Shown here piece by piece: positions 11,355 to 23,168 of a DNA stretch of 64,000 bases. The translations under genes and the position numbers were made by a program. The notes under the pieces were generated by a model, which saw only the letters and a list, made by a program, of their open reading frames with translations, was not told where the DNA came from and ran no database searches. Numbering within the stretch: the first letter of the stretch is position 1; each line of letters starts with the position of its first letter. Source of the stretch: Heligmosomoides polygyrus polygyrus (taxonomy: Eukaryota > Nematoda > Chromadorea > Rhabditida > Heligmosomidae); NCBI GenBank assembly GCA_947396885.1, contig OX377202.1:32417407-32481406 (forward strand), in the 5' to 3' direction.

Positions 11355-12060
11355 ATAAATTAGTCATAAAAACGTGGGGGGGGGGGAGATAGGGAGCAAA
11401 TAACGGGGCACGAAAATAGCGAAAAATAAACAGACGTCTTCTACGCGCCTGGGAACTTCAGCCAATTGGGGTAATCGAGGCCATTGAACACGAATCTAAA
11501 GTGCGTTTTTTAAAGTCTCGTCCGCCATCCATCGATATTAAAGAAATTATCCGATTTTTTGTGGTCGTCGTTCAGGTGGTCCAAAAATTCAGCCCTGGGA
11601 TAAGTGGGGACGCTGAACAGGAATCTGAAGTCATGTCTAAACGAATCCATATCGATCGATGTTGTCGATTTTCCCTCAAATTCAACCGATTAAGGGGGGT
11701 GTTAGGTGATTATGATCATTCACGATAGAGGGATGTTCACGTGCGCAGCACGCTATCGTCATCATCATCATACAATATAATAATACGGTAAGATATGAGG
11801 CATAACTAAGCCATAAAATCGGGGGGGGGGGGGGGAGGTGGGGAAATCACGTGGTGCAAAAATAGCGAAAAGTACCCAGATGTCTTCTACGTGCCGGAGG
11901 ATTCAGGAGAGGTGCCGAACACATCGTCTGCTAAGGGGGATCATTGAGGGGAACCAATACCAGTAATGGGGGACCAGGTCCAGTCAGGGAGTGCCAGCAG
12001 TGCTGGACCAGTACTAGTAATAGGGGATGAGTTCCAGTAAATCCTATGGTATACTCCCGC
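11355..12060 (+). repeat. R1 repeat family, copy 2 (internally duplicated)
   Basis: Two units about 455 bp apart each contain a poly-G tract (about 11375 and 11822), then AAAATAGCGAAAA and a CAGACGTCTTCTACG-like segment. The ATCGATCGATGTTGTCGATT core lies at 11648. The series ends near 12020 with GGGGAACCAATACCAGTAAT-type sequence. The same modules appear reversed at 50570-51310. Confidence 0.65.
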
Positions 12061-12836
12061 GGGACCGTCCGAGGATGGCCGGGAATCGCACTGGGATCCC
12101 TCACCTGGCCAATCGTCGTGCATCGCTACGCCCGCAGTCCGCGGATCGCGACGGATGATGAGCAGGCTGTTATACTTCTTGCCCGCTGGACGGCTGCCAT
12201 CGGCTGTCGTCCGCGGAGATCTATCCTAGTCCGGGGGCCACAGAATTAAAAATTATGTAACTAATTGACTTGACACCTACAGAGCGGATTGAAGAGAACA
12301 GAATTGGGCTTAAGCTAACAAATTTCACAAAGAAAAAAGAAAAAATAACATACGGTTCCATCAGGGTTGTAAACAAACATCGTTGTAATCTACCGGAACA
12401 AAAAAACGAATTCCAGATCCGTGATCAGTATCCCAAATGCCCTGCCCTAGACGAACCTTGGCGAAAACAAATTTCAGACCCTGCAGACGTGAGAGTACTC
12501 GTGTTCTTACCTGTAGCGGACCCCCTCCCCTCTCTAGAGTAGGGAAGATTGCTCGGCATCAAAATAGGCAGAAAATGCTACCAGTAACGCAAGAAGGATA
12601 AAAAAATTCTAATTTCCGTCACAGATAATAAAATTAGTAAAAGTCATAAAGAACACGCTCTCCATAGAAAATCGAAAGACGATCAGCATATCTTGGTGAT
12701 GGATCAAAGTATTAGTCGATCATGCTCACTACAAGGTTACTACGATACATTCCTCTAAAACTAATAGGAAACATTAGAAAGAGATCACACATGGATAACA
12801 TCTAACGAGGCACCCAACAAGACAAGCATGATTCAT
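12061..12836. other. No assignable gene
   Basis: A 90-codon frame at 12270-12542 has no recognisable domain. The stretch is A-rich. It may include the 5' LTR of the element whose end is at 12892, but no match to the 3' LTR is visible beyond the last 55 bp. Confidence 0.35.
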
Positions 12837-12892
12837 ATTATAGACTAATAATAAAGGTTTGTAAATCCTCACTCCCAGGCAGGAGCATGACA
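12837..12892 (+). repeat. Possible end of a 5' LTR
   Basis: About 55 bp (TATAGACTAATAATAAAGG ... GGCAGGAGCATGACA) is nearly identical to 23112-23168. It contains an AATAAA signal and ends in CA. The next bases are TGGAGGTCACGGGG, a plausible primer-binding site because it starts with TGG. This would make it the 3' end of a 5' LTR, with the 3' LTR at 23010-23168. The remainder of the left LTR is not recognisable, so this stays tentative. Confidence 0.4.
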
Positions 12893-13892
12893 TGGAGGTC
12901 ACGGGGAGATCCTTTTGGACTTTTGCTCAATATTTCTAAAAGATGTTAGCAGTAGGGGAGACTCCGTTTTGACGGCCATCAAAACGTATTTATATCTCGA
13001 GATATACACACCACACCGTATGCACATTGCACATTTCTCACGAAGCATGCTGGCATGATTTTTTTGTACTGAGCATGATTTTTATCATTTCCACATTTTC
13101 GTTTGTCCTCATCGTGGCGCATGAATGAGGCAGGGCATGTAACTAAACAGCTATTTTCAAAGGATTACTATTACTATTTTCAAAGAATTTGAGTCCGTTT
13201 ACTCTATGCTATTTTTAAACTCTAATTATCGATTGCGAAAAGTACGATTTTCGCTACTCGCGTTAGCGATTTCAAGCGAACATCGTATTTTCCGACCTGG
13301 CGTCTCCAAAAACACTAAGTGTGCGGAAAGTACGTTCTTCACATGAGTCACTGCCGAGTGCAAACTACCTCCCTTGTGAACCTCGTACTTTTCCGATTTT
13401 CCCTTCTGCGCACGTCCTAGATGATTTCTTTGCATTCATGTTTTCGTTATTACGTTAATAGCTTAATCAAATCTTTCACTATTAGTTTATCAAAATGACT
13501 AAATTATAGCTCATGTTGTTAATCTTCGATTTTTAACCTATCAATTCACTATTCATTTGCTACAGTTCACTCTGCCATTCATGCCACCGCTAGCTTGTAT
13601 ATTATCTGTACATAGGACGTCCAAAAAAACCGAAAAATAACCAGAAAAAATATTTTTTAGACTTATTTTTACCCGATGTTAATAGAACTTCGCCCATTGG
13701 CAACACTACCGAATACTAGGTAATGTCGGCATTACAAAGGAGCCGAAACGTGGCTACGAGCATACACTCGAGGGCGTCGACTAGAGCTCACGTAAGTACC
13801 CACCTAAAAATAGCGGCGTCAGCGAGGCTATCATAATCCCACTCGTAGGGAAAAGAGAGCGGTAACCCATACTGAGGTCATCTAACAGTAAT
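12893..13892. other. No assignable gene; left part of the element interrupted by the LINE
   Basis: AT-rich DNA with no clear frame. It ends at the left 16-bp target duplication of the RTE LINE, so before insertion it was continuous with the sequence starting at 21846. Confidence 0.4.
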
Positions 13893-13908
13893 AGGGCATA
13901 TCACGAAC
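13893..13908. repeat. Target-site duplication of RTE LINE (left)
   Basis: AGGGCATATCACGAAC here is repeated exactly at 21830-21845 on the far side of the LINE. Flanking bases differ, so the duplication is 16 bp. Confidence 0.9.
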
Positions 13909-14815
13909 TTCTTCTTCTTCTTCCTCTTCTTCAGCGTTTGTCCCGCTTCGTCGCGGGGTCCGCTCTTCAGGTGTCATGACGCCACCTTTCCCGGTCATGC
14001 GCTTGATCAGGGTGGACGCCAGTTACTTTCATGTCCATGTGTAACGTATCCGACCAACGCTGCTTTGGGCGTCTTCTAGGCCGCTTTCCTGACACTTCCA
14101 ACCCAAGGCCTATCTTGCGGACGCTGTCTTCCTTTCCGCGCAGAACGTGGCCGTACCATCGTAAGCGAGCTCCGCGCATATTGGCCGCTATCGGCGCGAC
14201 ACCGAACTTCTGCCGAATAGCATCATTTCTGATGCGGTCCATGCGGGTGACTCCAGCCGTCCAGCGCAGCATCTTCTTCTCCATGACGCTGAGGCGCGTT
14301 TCAACTTCCTTAGTCGCAGGCCAACACTCAGCGCCGTACATCGCTACTGGCCGGATGACTGTTCTGTAGATCTTTGACTTCAGGTGCTCTGGTATCTTCC
14401 TATCGCAGAGCACACCAGTCAGCGAACGCCACTTGGACCAAGCTGCACTCACGCGTGAGTTCACTTCAACCATTAGACCGCCGTCAGACGCTATTGCTGA
14501 TCCGAGGTATTTAAACACCGAAGTGCGTGCAAGCTCAGTACCGTTAATCTTAATGGAGCCGGACTCGTTTACGTCAGTCGTTAGGTACTCGGTTTTCTTG
14601 AGTCCGAACAATTTCAATTTGAGTCCGAACATCGCCAGGCGGTCGCACCAAGCTTGCACCTGCCGCTCGAGATCACCATTATCATCGCAAACGAGCATCA
14701 AGTCATCAGCATAGAGCAATGTCCATGGGACAGGCTTCTGAAGATCTCGCGTAAAGGCATCCATGAGGACAGCAAAGAGGAGTGGAGAAAGCGCAGAACC
14801 TTGGTGCACCCCAAC

Positions 14816-17800
14816 CAGGGTCAAGCTTGAGGTTCGGGAACCGAAGGGGGGCTCGTACTGTGGCCTCGTCTGGAGGGGGGGGGGGTCGTGCTCTTTCGGT
14901 TTTGGCAGAGGATTCTCTCTTATTCTTCAGGTTTTTTGGTGATTTTTTAATTCTTAATAAGTTGTTTTTTCCAGGAATGCTTACGAAGGTGTGGAGTCTC
15001 TCCTTCGTCCCGCGAAGTTGTAAAAATTAATATAACAAGTTTCAAATAATGATTGTATTACTCGTTAGAAATAAAGGTTTTCCGCCGGCAGATTTGGAGT
15101 CAATGAGAAGTTTCGATTTTTCAGTTTTTGTTTCAGGAAGTCATGGACGCGACAGTTTTCTGCCTGAACGAGCGACATCTACGTCCTAAATTGCAGTCTA
15201 TAAAATTTGAAGTGTCAATTGCTAAGGAAAATTAAGTGCTTTTCCTACAAGATTTTTGGAAGCACTCTTCGAAGCGATGACCGAATGGCAACCGGAGGAT
15301 GGACTTATCACGGAGCTAATTTTCTCTCTTCTGCTGGAAACAGCATCAGAAAGTGAAGTTGTACCCAATAAAGTTTTAATCCACCGGTTGACACAAAGGA
15401 ATAAAACGCGTTTTTGTGAGACAATCTTCTGTATAAACAGACACTCCGATGTGTATCATTTGCCGAAAAAATTCGACACCGTTAATCACATGAAAGCCGC
15501 TATTTTTACAAGCTGCTTTTAAAAGCGTAGAACCCACACCTCTTACAGTTTTAAAAGTTCTGTGAATTTTTCAGAGATGTCGCACAAACTCCGAAATATG
15601 GTAGGCTACGTGGAGCCATTGCGTTCTCTGATATCACCGATCGCCACTGAAGGACGGACTTCATGCGGCAAAAAAAATTCTACCTTCTGGAGGTAGAGCA
15701 TCAGAGAGTGAAAACTGTGCCGTCTTAGAGTTCAAGATGTGATTAATATACAATCATAAACTAAGCTTCTTCGCAGCGATCTCCGATATGATTAGGGCTG
15801 ATTGCATTTAAATTTTTCACTTTTCAAGAAAAATTAATTAATTTATACCTGAAGCAAATCACCCACACAGTTGAAATCTTGCCACAAAAATTAACAGGTC
15901 TTGTTCAATGCACAGTGTAAAAATCATGGTTTTCTGAAACGAATAGATTGGATCGACCACTGGTCGATATGGCACCGACGTCATGGGAGCGACGAAATTC
16001 GACGTTCACAAAAATGACTATAACTCGGTAAGTTTTCCAAAATTTTAAAAAGCCAATGGTTTTTTAGAAACTACAAGAAAAGGTATTTCATACGGTGTGA
16101 AAATCAGTTTTCAAAAACTAGACCTTCATACGGGGCGGAGGCCTTCGATTTTTCAGCGAAAAAATTGAAGTGATTTTGTATAAACAATTATATCCCGGTA
16201 GGTTTTTCGAATTTTGAAAGATTTAATAGCTTTTTAAAAACTAGAGGAAAAGCGCTTTCAAACCATATAAAAATTTCTTTTCATCAGGGAGGTCTTCATA
16301 GGGGGCGGTGGGGGTTCGATTTCTGGTCCATTGTTGCAGAAATACGTGCCAAAAATCGAACCCCCCTCGCCCCGTATGATGACCCCTTTTTTGAAAACGG
16401 GTTTCTATATGGAAAGAAAGCATCTTTTCTCTATTTTTCAAAAAGCAATTGGGATTTTTGAATTTCAAAAATTGAACCAAGTTATGATCAAATTTGTGAA
16501 GAACTGCTCGTAGACTCTGCACCGTCGACACTGGAGTGATTTCATAAAAATGATCATAACTCCGTTCGTTTTTTGATATTCAAAAATCCCAATTGCTTTT
16601 TGGAAAGTAGAGGAAATATTCTTACTGACCTTTTATAAATCGTCTTTCAAAAAGAAGGTCTTCATAGGGGGCGAGGGGGGTTCGATTTTTGGCACGTATT
16701 TCTGCAACAATGGACCGGTAATCGAACCCCCACCGCCCCCTATGAAGACCTCCCTGCTGAAAACTAATTCCTACATGGTTCGAAAAAGCTTTTCCTCCAG
16801 TTATCAAAAAGCAATTGGGATTTTTAGATTTCAAAAAATGAACCAAGTTATGATCAATTTTGTGAAGCCGTAACCAGAGGAGTTGATCGGCCCATCACCG
16901 GAGTCATTGGAGTGATTTCACAAAAAATGTCCATAACTCGGTTCTTTTTTTGGAATTCAAAAATCCCAATTGCTTTTCGAAAACTAGAGGAAATGCGCTT
17001 TCGAACCATGTAGAAATTAGTTTTCAACAAGGAGGTCTTCATAGGGGGCGAGGGGGGTTCGATTTTTGGCACGTATTTCTGCAACAATGGACCAGAAATC
17101 GAACCCCTACCGCCCCCTATGAAGACCTCCCTGTTGAAAAGAAATTTTTACATTCGAAAGCGCTTTTTCTCTAGTTTCCAATAAGATATTTGCTCTTGTA
17201 AAACTATAAAAACTTACCGGGTTACGATTACTTATTCAATACCACTTCAATTTTTTTCGCGCAAAAATCGAAGTCCTCCGCCCCCTATGAAAATCTAGTT
17301 TTTTTAAACTGATTTTCACACCGTATGAAATAGCTTTTATTGTAGTTTTTGAAAAGTTATTGGCTTTCTAAAATTGTGGAAAACTTACCGAGTTATAGTC
17401 ATTTTTGCGAATGTCGAATTTCGTCGCTCCTATGACGACGGTGCCATATCGATCAGAGGTCGATACAATCTATTCGTTTCAGGAAACCATGATTTTTACA
17501 CTGTGCATTGAACAAGACTTGATACTTTTTGTGGCATGATTTCAACTGTGTGGGTGATCTGCATCAGGTAAAAATTAATTAATTTTTCTTGAAAAGCGAA
17601 AAATTTAAATGCGATCAGCCCTAATCATATCGGAGATCGCTGCGAAGAAGCTCAGATTTTTACTGTGTAATACTCATGACTTAAAAATCCATGAAGCACA
17701 ATTTCACTCTCGCGTGTTTTTTCCTTGAGAAGATTGAAAAATTTTGCGCGAGAAGACCACCCTCAGTCTTTATCGATGATATCGGCGAACGCAATGGCTC

Positions 17801-18647
17801 CACGTAACCTACCATATTTCGGATTCTGTTCAACGTCTCTGAAAAATTTACAGAGTTTTTAAAGCAATAAGAAGTGTGGATTCTACGCTTTAAAAAGCAG
17901 GATCCATGCTTCCATGTGATTAACGGTGTCGAAAATTTTCGGCAAATGACACAAATCGGAGCGTCTGTTCATACAAAGGATCGTTTCAGAAAAACAGGTT
18001 TTATTGGCATGTGTCAAACGAGGGCTTAAAATTTTATTGGGTACAACTTCACTTTCTGATGCTGTTTCCAGCAGAAGAGAGAAAATTAGTTCCGTGACAA
18101 GTCCATCCTCCGGTTGCCATTCCGTCATCGCTTCCGAGAGTGTCTAAAAAATGTTGTGGATAAAGCACTTAAGTCAGCTTTAGCAATTAACACTCTGCAT
18201 TGTATAGAGTACAATTTCGAATGCAGATGTTGCTCCTTCACGTACAAAAATGTTCCGTGTTCACGAGATGCTCAGAAAGCCTGAAAAGTTGAACTCGTTG
18301 TGATTAATTCGACAACTGCTCTCAAAGTGCTTTATTTTCAACTGTAAACAAACAAAATATTATTATCAGAAGATTACATACACAAAACCTTTATCAGCGT
18401 TTTCTAACAAATTACTAAATCAAACAGTTGCCCTCTTTCTTGAGCTAATCTGATACAGTCGACGCTGCATCTGGAAAGAAGGAGCTATTAAAGGGTACAA
18501 AAATTGCATAGAAAATTTTAAAAAATCAATGCGGATAGGAAATAAAACGGTGGTCTACACAAGGGGGGAGGGTCGTACCAGATCCGCTCTGGGAGGGGGG
18601 GGGGGTCGTAAATTTTCGGCAAAAATCGAACCCCACGCTTGACCCTG
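14816..18647. mobile_element. 3.8-kb giant foldback element with hAT-like ends
   Basis: The ends are CAGGGTCAAGC and its reverse complement, flanked by ACCCCAAC at 14808-14815 and 18648-18655. An 8-bp duplication plus CAGGG-type termini is the hAT pattern. The target is the LINE's RT frame, so the empty site is known. Almost the whole element is one inverted repeat centred near 16700: the sequence around 15271 (GAAGCGATGACCGAATGGCA) returns inverted at about 18134, that at 15575-15640 at about 17790-17850, and that at 15780-15960 at about 17460-17640. There is no transposase. Each arm keeps an open frame of about 80 codons (15256-15522 plus; 17883-18128 minus) encoding related sequence. Poly-G tracts lie near both ends. 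Confidence 0.92.
16285..17127. repeat. Three hairpin modules inside the foldback
   Basis: About 100-nt hairpins at roughly 16285-16388, 16651-16757 and 17029-17127 recur with a period near 370 bp. Each has a stem built from GGTCTTCATAGGGGGCG ... GGTTCGATTT and its complement. Each has a loop containing GGCACGTATTTCTGCAACAA (inverted in the first). The loop sequence is better conserved than the surrounding DNA. Confidence 0.8.
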
Positions 18648-19118
18648 ACCCCAACAGAGATGGGAAACTCCATTGAGGTTCCAGCTGCAGCTTGCACTCT
18701 ACTCTTTGGGCAAGAGTAGAGCATCCGCACCCACTCAATGAGTTCCTCAGGTACGTTGTGTTGTCGCAAGGAGTACCATATAACCTCACGCGGTACGCGG
18801 TCGAAGGCCTTCTCCAGGTCGAGAAAGGCGATATGCACTGCCTTCTGTTTCTCACGATGCTTCTCCACCAGGAGGCGGGCGGCGTGTATAGCATCAATGG
18901 TCCCACAACCAGACACAAAACCGCACTGGTTGTCGGAGAGCTTGACGATTTCACGAATTCGTCTGTCGAGGATTCGCTCGAAGATCTTCATGCTGTGCGA
19001 AAGCAAGCGAATCGGACGATAACTAGAGCAGTCTGCAGGACTGCCCTTCTTCTTCCAAATCGGAATCGTCGTACTGTTGTGCCAACACTCCGGTACTTTC
19101 TTCTCCTTTACTACCTGG

Positions 19119-20059
19119 GCCGGGATTCATGAACGATATACCGGCGGGTAAGTGCAAAATTTACCCCCACTCCCCCCTTACGCGTGATTCATGAACGCGC
19201 GGCGGGAAAAATCCGAGGTAAGTGTCGAGGTAAATGCTACCCCGTCAGCGCGTCGGGGAACATTTACCTCCAAGGCGAGGGTTTTGCTCCGCGGCCAACT
19301 TCTGACCCAATGCATGCCTCCGCTGGCCCTTAACCAGCTCTGAGCTGGCCGCCAGTTGCAAATTCAATTTCTGGCAGGGGCGCCTAGTTGCCGTCGCCAT
19401 GCGTACGTCTTTCGCCGCACTTCGGTGGGTTGTTTTACCTCTTGTTTTTCTCTATTAGGCTTGCATTCCATGATTTTTGGGCTCTATGGACCATGGCGGC
19501 CCACAATGCCACTTATTTTTAAGTGAATTGCTTCCTTTAGTGGCATTGTGGGTCGGCTTGGGCCACCACGAGCCTAGTCCACCACGCAAATCGTAATTTA
19601 CGTGGGTGGACTATGCCCGTCCGCCACCTTAGCCTTCCTTGGCATATGTTGTCTATGGAGACTACTGTGGTGGATGGCATCCATTATTAGTCATGTAGGC
19701 CCACATTTACCATTGTTTCTGTACTTCCTGCTATGCTACTAGTTTCCACCCCTCTCCCTCCCCCCCCCCCCTCGCCCTACCCCACATTTCACATTTCATT
19801 TCCCCTAAATACGATGCTGTTAGTGTCGGTGCCAGCGACGTCCCAGCAGCAAGTGTGACTGCTTGGTTTCGCTGTTAGCTGATGCCAGCGGGCCAGCGGA
19901 GGCATGCACATTGGGTCAGAAATTGGCCGCGGAGCAAAACCCTCGCCTTGGCCGTCATGAATCAGAAAACGGAGGTAAGTTCTGGGAATGTGGCGGGTAA
20001 ATGGCCCTCGAGGTAAGTGGGGGTAGAATTTACCTCCGGCCGCGTTCATGAATCCGGCC
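19119..20059. mobile_element. 941-bp long-inverted-repeat DNA element inserted in the LINE
   Basis: The element interrupts the LINE between the codons for ...FFNQ and VVKEKK..., so the empty site is known, and CCTGG is duplicated (19114-19118, 20060-20064). The outer ends read GGCCGGATTCATGAACG in inverted orientation. Arms of about 200 bp pair, including GGCGAGGGTTTTGCTCCGCG. A smaller inverted pair, GCCCACAATGCCACT and its complement, lies at 19500-19556. No transposase. The termini resemble those of the 45002-45168 element. Confidence 0.88.
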
Positions 20060-21845
20060 CCTGGTTGAAGAACTCAGCCAACCACTCAGCAGGATACCAG
20101 AGCTTCGACTTCCAAACATCGGCTGCCAGATCATCCGGTCCTGTCACCTTGCATGGCTTCATCTTCTTTAGAGCCGCTTACGTTTCCCCCACGGTGATCT
20201 TGTGAACGGGACCGTGAACAGAACCCACAGAAGGGATGGCCGGGTGCGGAAATTCCATAGTGGAAATTTCCTCAAAGTAATCACGCCATCGCTTCAGCGC
20301 CTTTTTGCGGTCTGTCAGAAGATGGCCGCTCTCATCGTTGATGCTAATGAACTTTTCAATATCCTCGGTTTGGCGATGGCGGGTCTTAGCAAGTCGGTAC
20401 AAATACCGCTCACCGTCGCGTGCCTCGAGCTTTTCGTTGACATCACTATAATGAGTGGCTTTCGCAACAGCCACGGCTTTCTTTGCAGCCTTCTTCGCCT
20501 TCTGATACTTCTGCCAGTTGTCGGCCGTCTTATCGCTGAGAAACACGTGATAGAGCGACTTCTTCTCTCTAACCTTTGGCTTCACATCGTCCGTCCACAG
20601 CCATGTCTGCTTATCGACCTTGCGTCGCCCAGGCTTCGTTATGCCGACTTCCAACCTTGCAGCTTGGCGTATCGCGTCGGTTGCTTTCTTCCAAGTTTCG
20701 TCGACAGTCGTAACTGTCGGTAACCGTACGCGGGAAGTCACAGCTGCTTCCTTCTCTTTCCTTCGCCACCACTTGATTCTCGCAGCACCGAATCGCTCAA
20801 CTTGCTGCATCCTCGGAGGGGTGATCTTAAAGGTGCAGACTAGCGGTCGATGCTGTGGGGCGACCGTCTCATACGGCACGATCTTCGCGTCTGTGACAAG
20901 ACTTCGGTCTCGATCCTTCACAAGGACAAAGTCTATCTGAGTCCTGGTGTTCCCACTATAGAACGAGATGAGGTGGGAGTCGCGTTTTCGGAAAACGGTG
21001 TTCACAATGGTGAGGTTATGCGATTCCGCATACTCAAGAATGCGCTCACCATCGGAGTTACGAGACCCGTATCCGAAACTACCATGACAGCTGTACCCGT
21101 CCTTCGCAGCACCTACGTGCCCATTAAGGTCACCAGCGACTATGTTGACATCTTTCGGCGGTACCTCTGCTGTCTTCTCATCAAGCAGGCTCCAAAACTC
21201 TTCCTTGGTTTGATCGGGGCAGCCACTCTGCGGAGCATACGCAGAGAAGAAGTGATAGAGTCGCTCCTTCGCGGCGACAACGATCTTCATCAACCGATCG
21301 TCATAGCGTTCGACGCTTACAATCGAGTCACGAAATCGTTCGGAGACGATTATTCCGACACCACTGGTGGTCCTGGGACTTCCACATAGAACGGCCTTGA
21401 AGCCACGTCCTATGTCCCTTGACTTGCTGCAGGACCACCTCTTCTCCTGCACCGCACAGAAATCAACTCTTCTACGCTCCAGTGCTTCAACCAACTCGCA
21501 CGGGCGGCCCGTTAACGTACCCACATTCAGCGTTGCTACGCGGGTCTGCCTACGTTACGGGACTTTCGGACTAGCTCAGTTGCCCCCCGATGCCGTCCTC
21601 GCATACTTTCCACACTCGCCGGGCTCTGCGAGTGCGCGTCGGTTCCCGCGGACGCCGCAGCACAATCTCGAAAAACATGACTATTCATTCACCATGTGAT
21701 GTGACATGGGTCTTCGTAGGCCGGCCTGTCACAAGGGCCTGTCGCCTGCATTCGAGTGTCCGTGCTTAGCTTAGCTCACAAAGCGAGCAGTTTCCAGTAG
21801 CACCACGTGGAGGAACGGACATCTCCACCAGGGCATATCACGAAC

Positions 21846-22030
21846 GTAGTCCTCAATCCTATAACGATAACGGTTACTTCAATAACGGAGGAATTCGAAG
21901 CCCACGTGGATATCATGGACGCGATTCTCAAATCCCTAGAAATAACGCTTCTCACAATTACGTGAGAAATTATGATGACCAACATGATAACGGTCGATAT
22001 TCGGATTGTTCTAATGAATTTCAGCACAAC
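21846..22030 (+). other. Possible gag-like, Asn/Gly/Arg-rich frame
   Basis: A frame from the LINE target duplication to a TGA near 22032 encodes SYNDNGYFNNGGIRSPRGY, RNNASHNYVRNY and QHDNGRYSD. This low-complexity composition is like gag nucleocapsid tails. It lies between the two candidate LTR ends and was cut by the LINE. No zinc knuckle is visible, so the assignment is weak. Confidence 0.3.
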
Positions 22031-23009
22031 TGAGAAGTCAATGTGACGGCATAAAAATCTTTTGCATTCAAAATAACGCCCTATATTATAACGGAGGGGA
22101 AGTTATTCGGTTAGGTAAAGTAGACGAAAGTCACCAAAAAGACATTTTGTAGCAGAATCACGAAAACCCCTTGCTGGAGGTTACTTGAGCAGTAAAAATA
22201 CCTTGCAGTAAGATTCACGTACGATTTTACTGGAAGAAAATGAATAACGAAATAGCAAGTTTTGTTCTAAGCCGCGTCATTTACCAAAAGGTAGAGTCAT
22301 AACGATTTTGAAATATTTTTGACATTTTACAGAATATAACGATGTCCGTAGAACTGATAAGGACATAGGGAAATTCGGACTATGATTACGACAGTGAATA
22401 CACTCCCGCAAAAACTCATTTCGAGGTAACTTTAAACATTTTCATCAGAAGGTTGGGAAAATAACGATTGGTAGAATAACGATTTAACATAAACCAAATT
22501 CATAACGATATCTAATCAATATTTGAAGGAGCTATGCGGAGATACCAGTGCTCGAACTGGTCCCTTAGAAGAAGAGGTACCAGAACTCAGACAAGCACTC
22601 TTGACTTGTCAGGAGCAAGATGATGCGATGGCAATGATGGCGAACAAGGACTTAAACCTGGTCGCCAATGTGGATCACGTCGATAAAACGTGCTCCAGAG
22701 ATGCTATGGTCGACGGCTCTAGAGATGCGGTGGCTCCAAGCAAGGCCGGTGGCAGTATGCGGGTAGGATTCGAGCAATGCCTCGAAGGCACATGATCCGG
22801 AGCCCCTATGACCTGGCCCTAGGCTTACGCACAAATTTTCGCCCTGTGCGTACTTGAAGAAGTCCTCCCATAACCGTCTCTATGTCCATAGACCCATCAT
22901 TTTAATTCATCATTGGAGTGAATATCTGTTTTTGTTGTTATTTAAAAATTGCTGTGTTGTATATTTTTGTCGAGGCCAAATTATTTATACAAATTCGAAA
23001 GGAAGGGCA
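22031..23009. other. Probable interior of the LTR element, no conserved domain
   Basis: A-rich DNA has repeated ATAACGAT words between 22060 and 22510. A 90-codon frame at 22523-22795 (EEEVPELRQALLTCQEQDD near its start) has no recognised family. A purine run, GAAAGGAAGGG, lies just before 23010 and could be the polypurine tract of the following LTR. Confidence 0.35.
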
Positions 23010-23168
23010 TGTCACGGTATAGTGGCGACCGCCTCTGTAAGCCACGCCCCTACATGGATTGGAATGTTGACAGTCTCCCTAACTGCATTCTTGCTAGATG
23101 GTTGTTGTATATATTATAGACTAATAATAAAGGTTTGTAAATCCACACTCCCAGGCAGGAGCATGACA
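23010..23168 (+). repeat. Candidate 3' LTR (159 bp, TGTCA...TGACA)
   Basis: Begins TGTCACGG directly after a polypurine-like GAAAGGAAGGGCA and ends GGAGCATGACA. TG...CA borders with a 5-bp inverted end are typical of LTRs. Its last 55 bp, with an AATAAA signal, match 12837-12892. Confidence 0.5.

Larger units (their letters stand above)
13909..21829 (-). mobile_element. RTE-type LINE, split by two nested DNA elements
   Basis: Removing the two insertions leaves about 3.1 kb, the normal RTE size. On the minus strand the endonuclease opens at about 21549-21524 with ATLNVGTLTGRP. It has YAPQSG, VAGDLNGHVG and a QHRPL motif in the place of SDH. RT blocks follow: TGPDDLAADVW (about 20130), YRPIRLLSHSMKIFERIL (about 19000), AFLDLEKAFDRVP (about 18820), GVHQGSALSPLLF (about 14800) and the catalytic LYADDLML (about 14710). 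The C-terminal DNA-binding-like region has QKFGVAPIAANMRGARLRWYGHVLRGKED. The 3' end is a GAA-rich tail at 13909-13935. One in-frame TAA (20178-20180) interrupts the frame; otherwise the pieces join cleanly. The ends are fixed by the 16-bp target duplication. Confidence 0.93.

Noticed and set aside
20202..21699. Long plus-strand frames (up to 179 codons)
   Set aside because: Antisense shadows of the RTE endonuclease on the minus strand.
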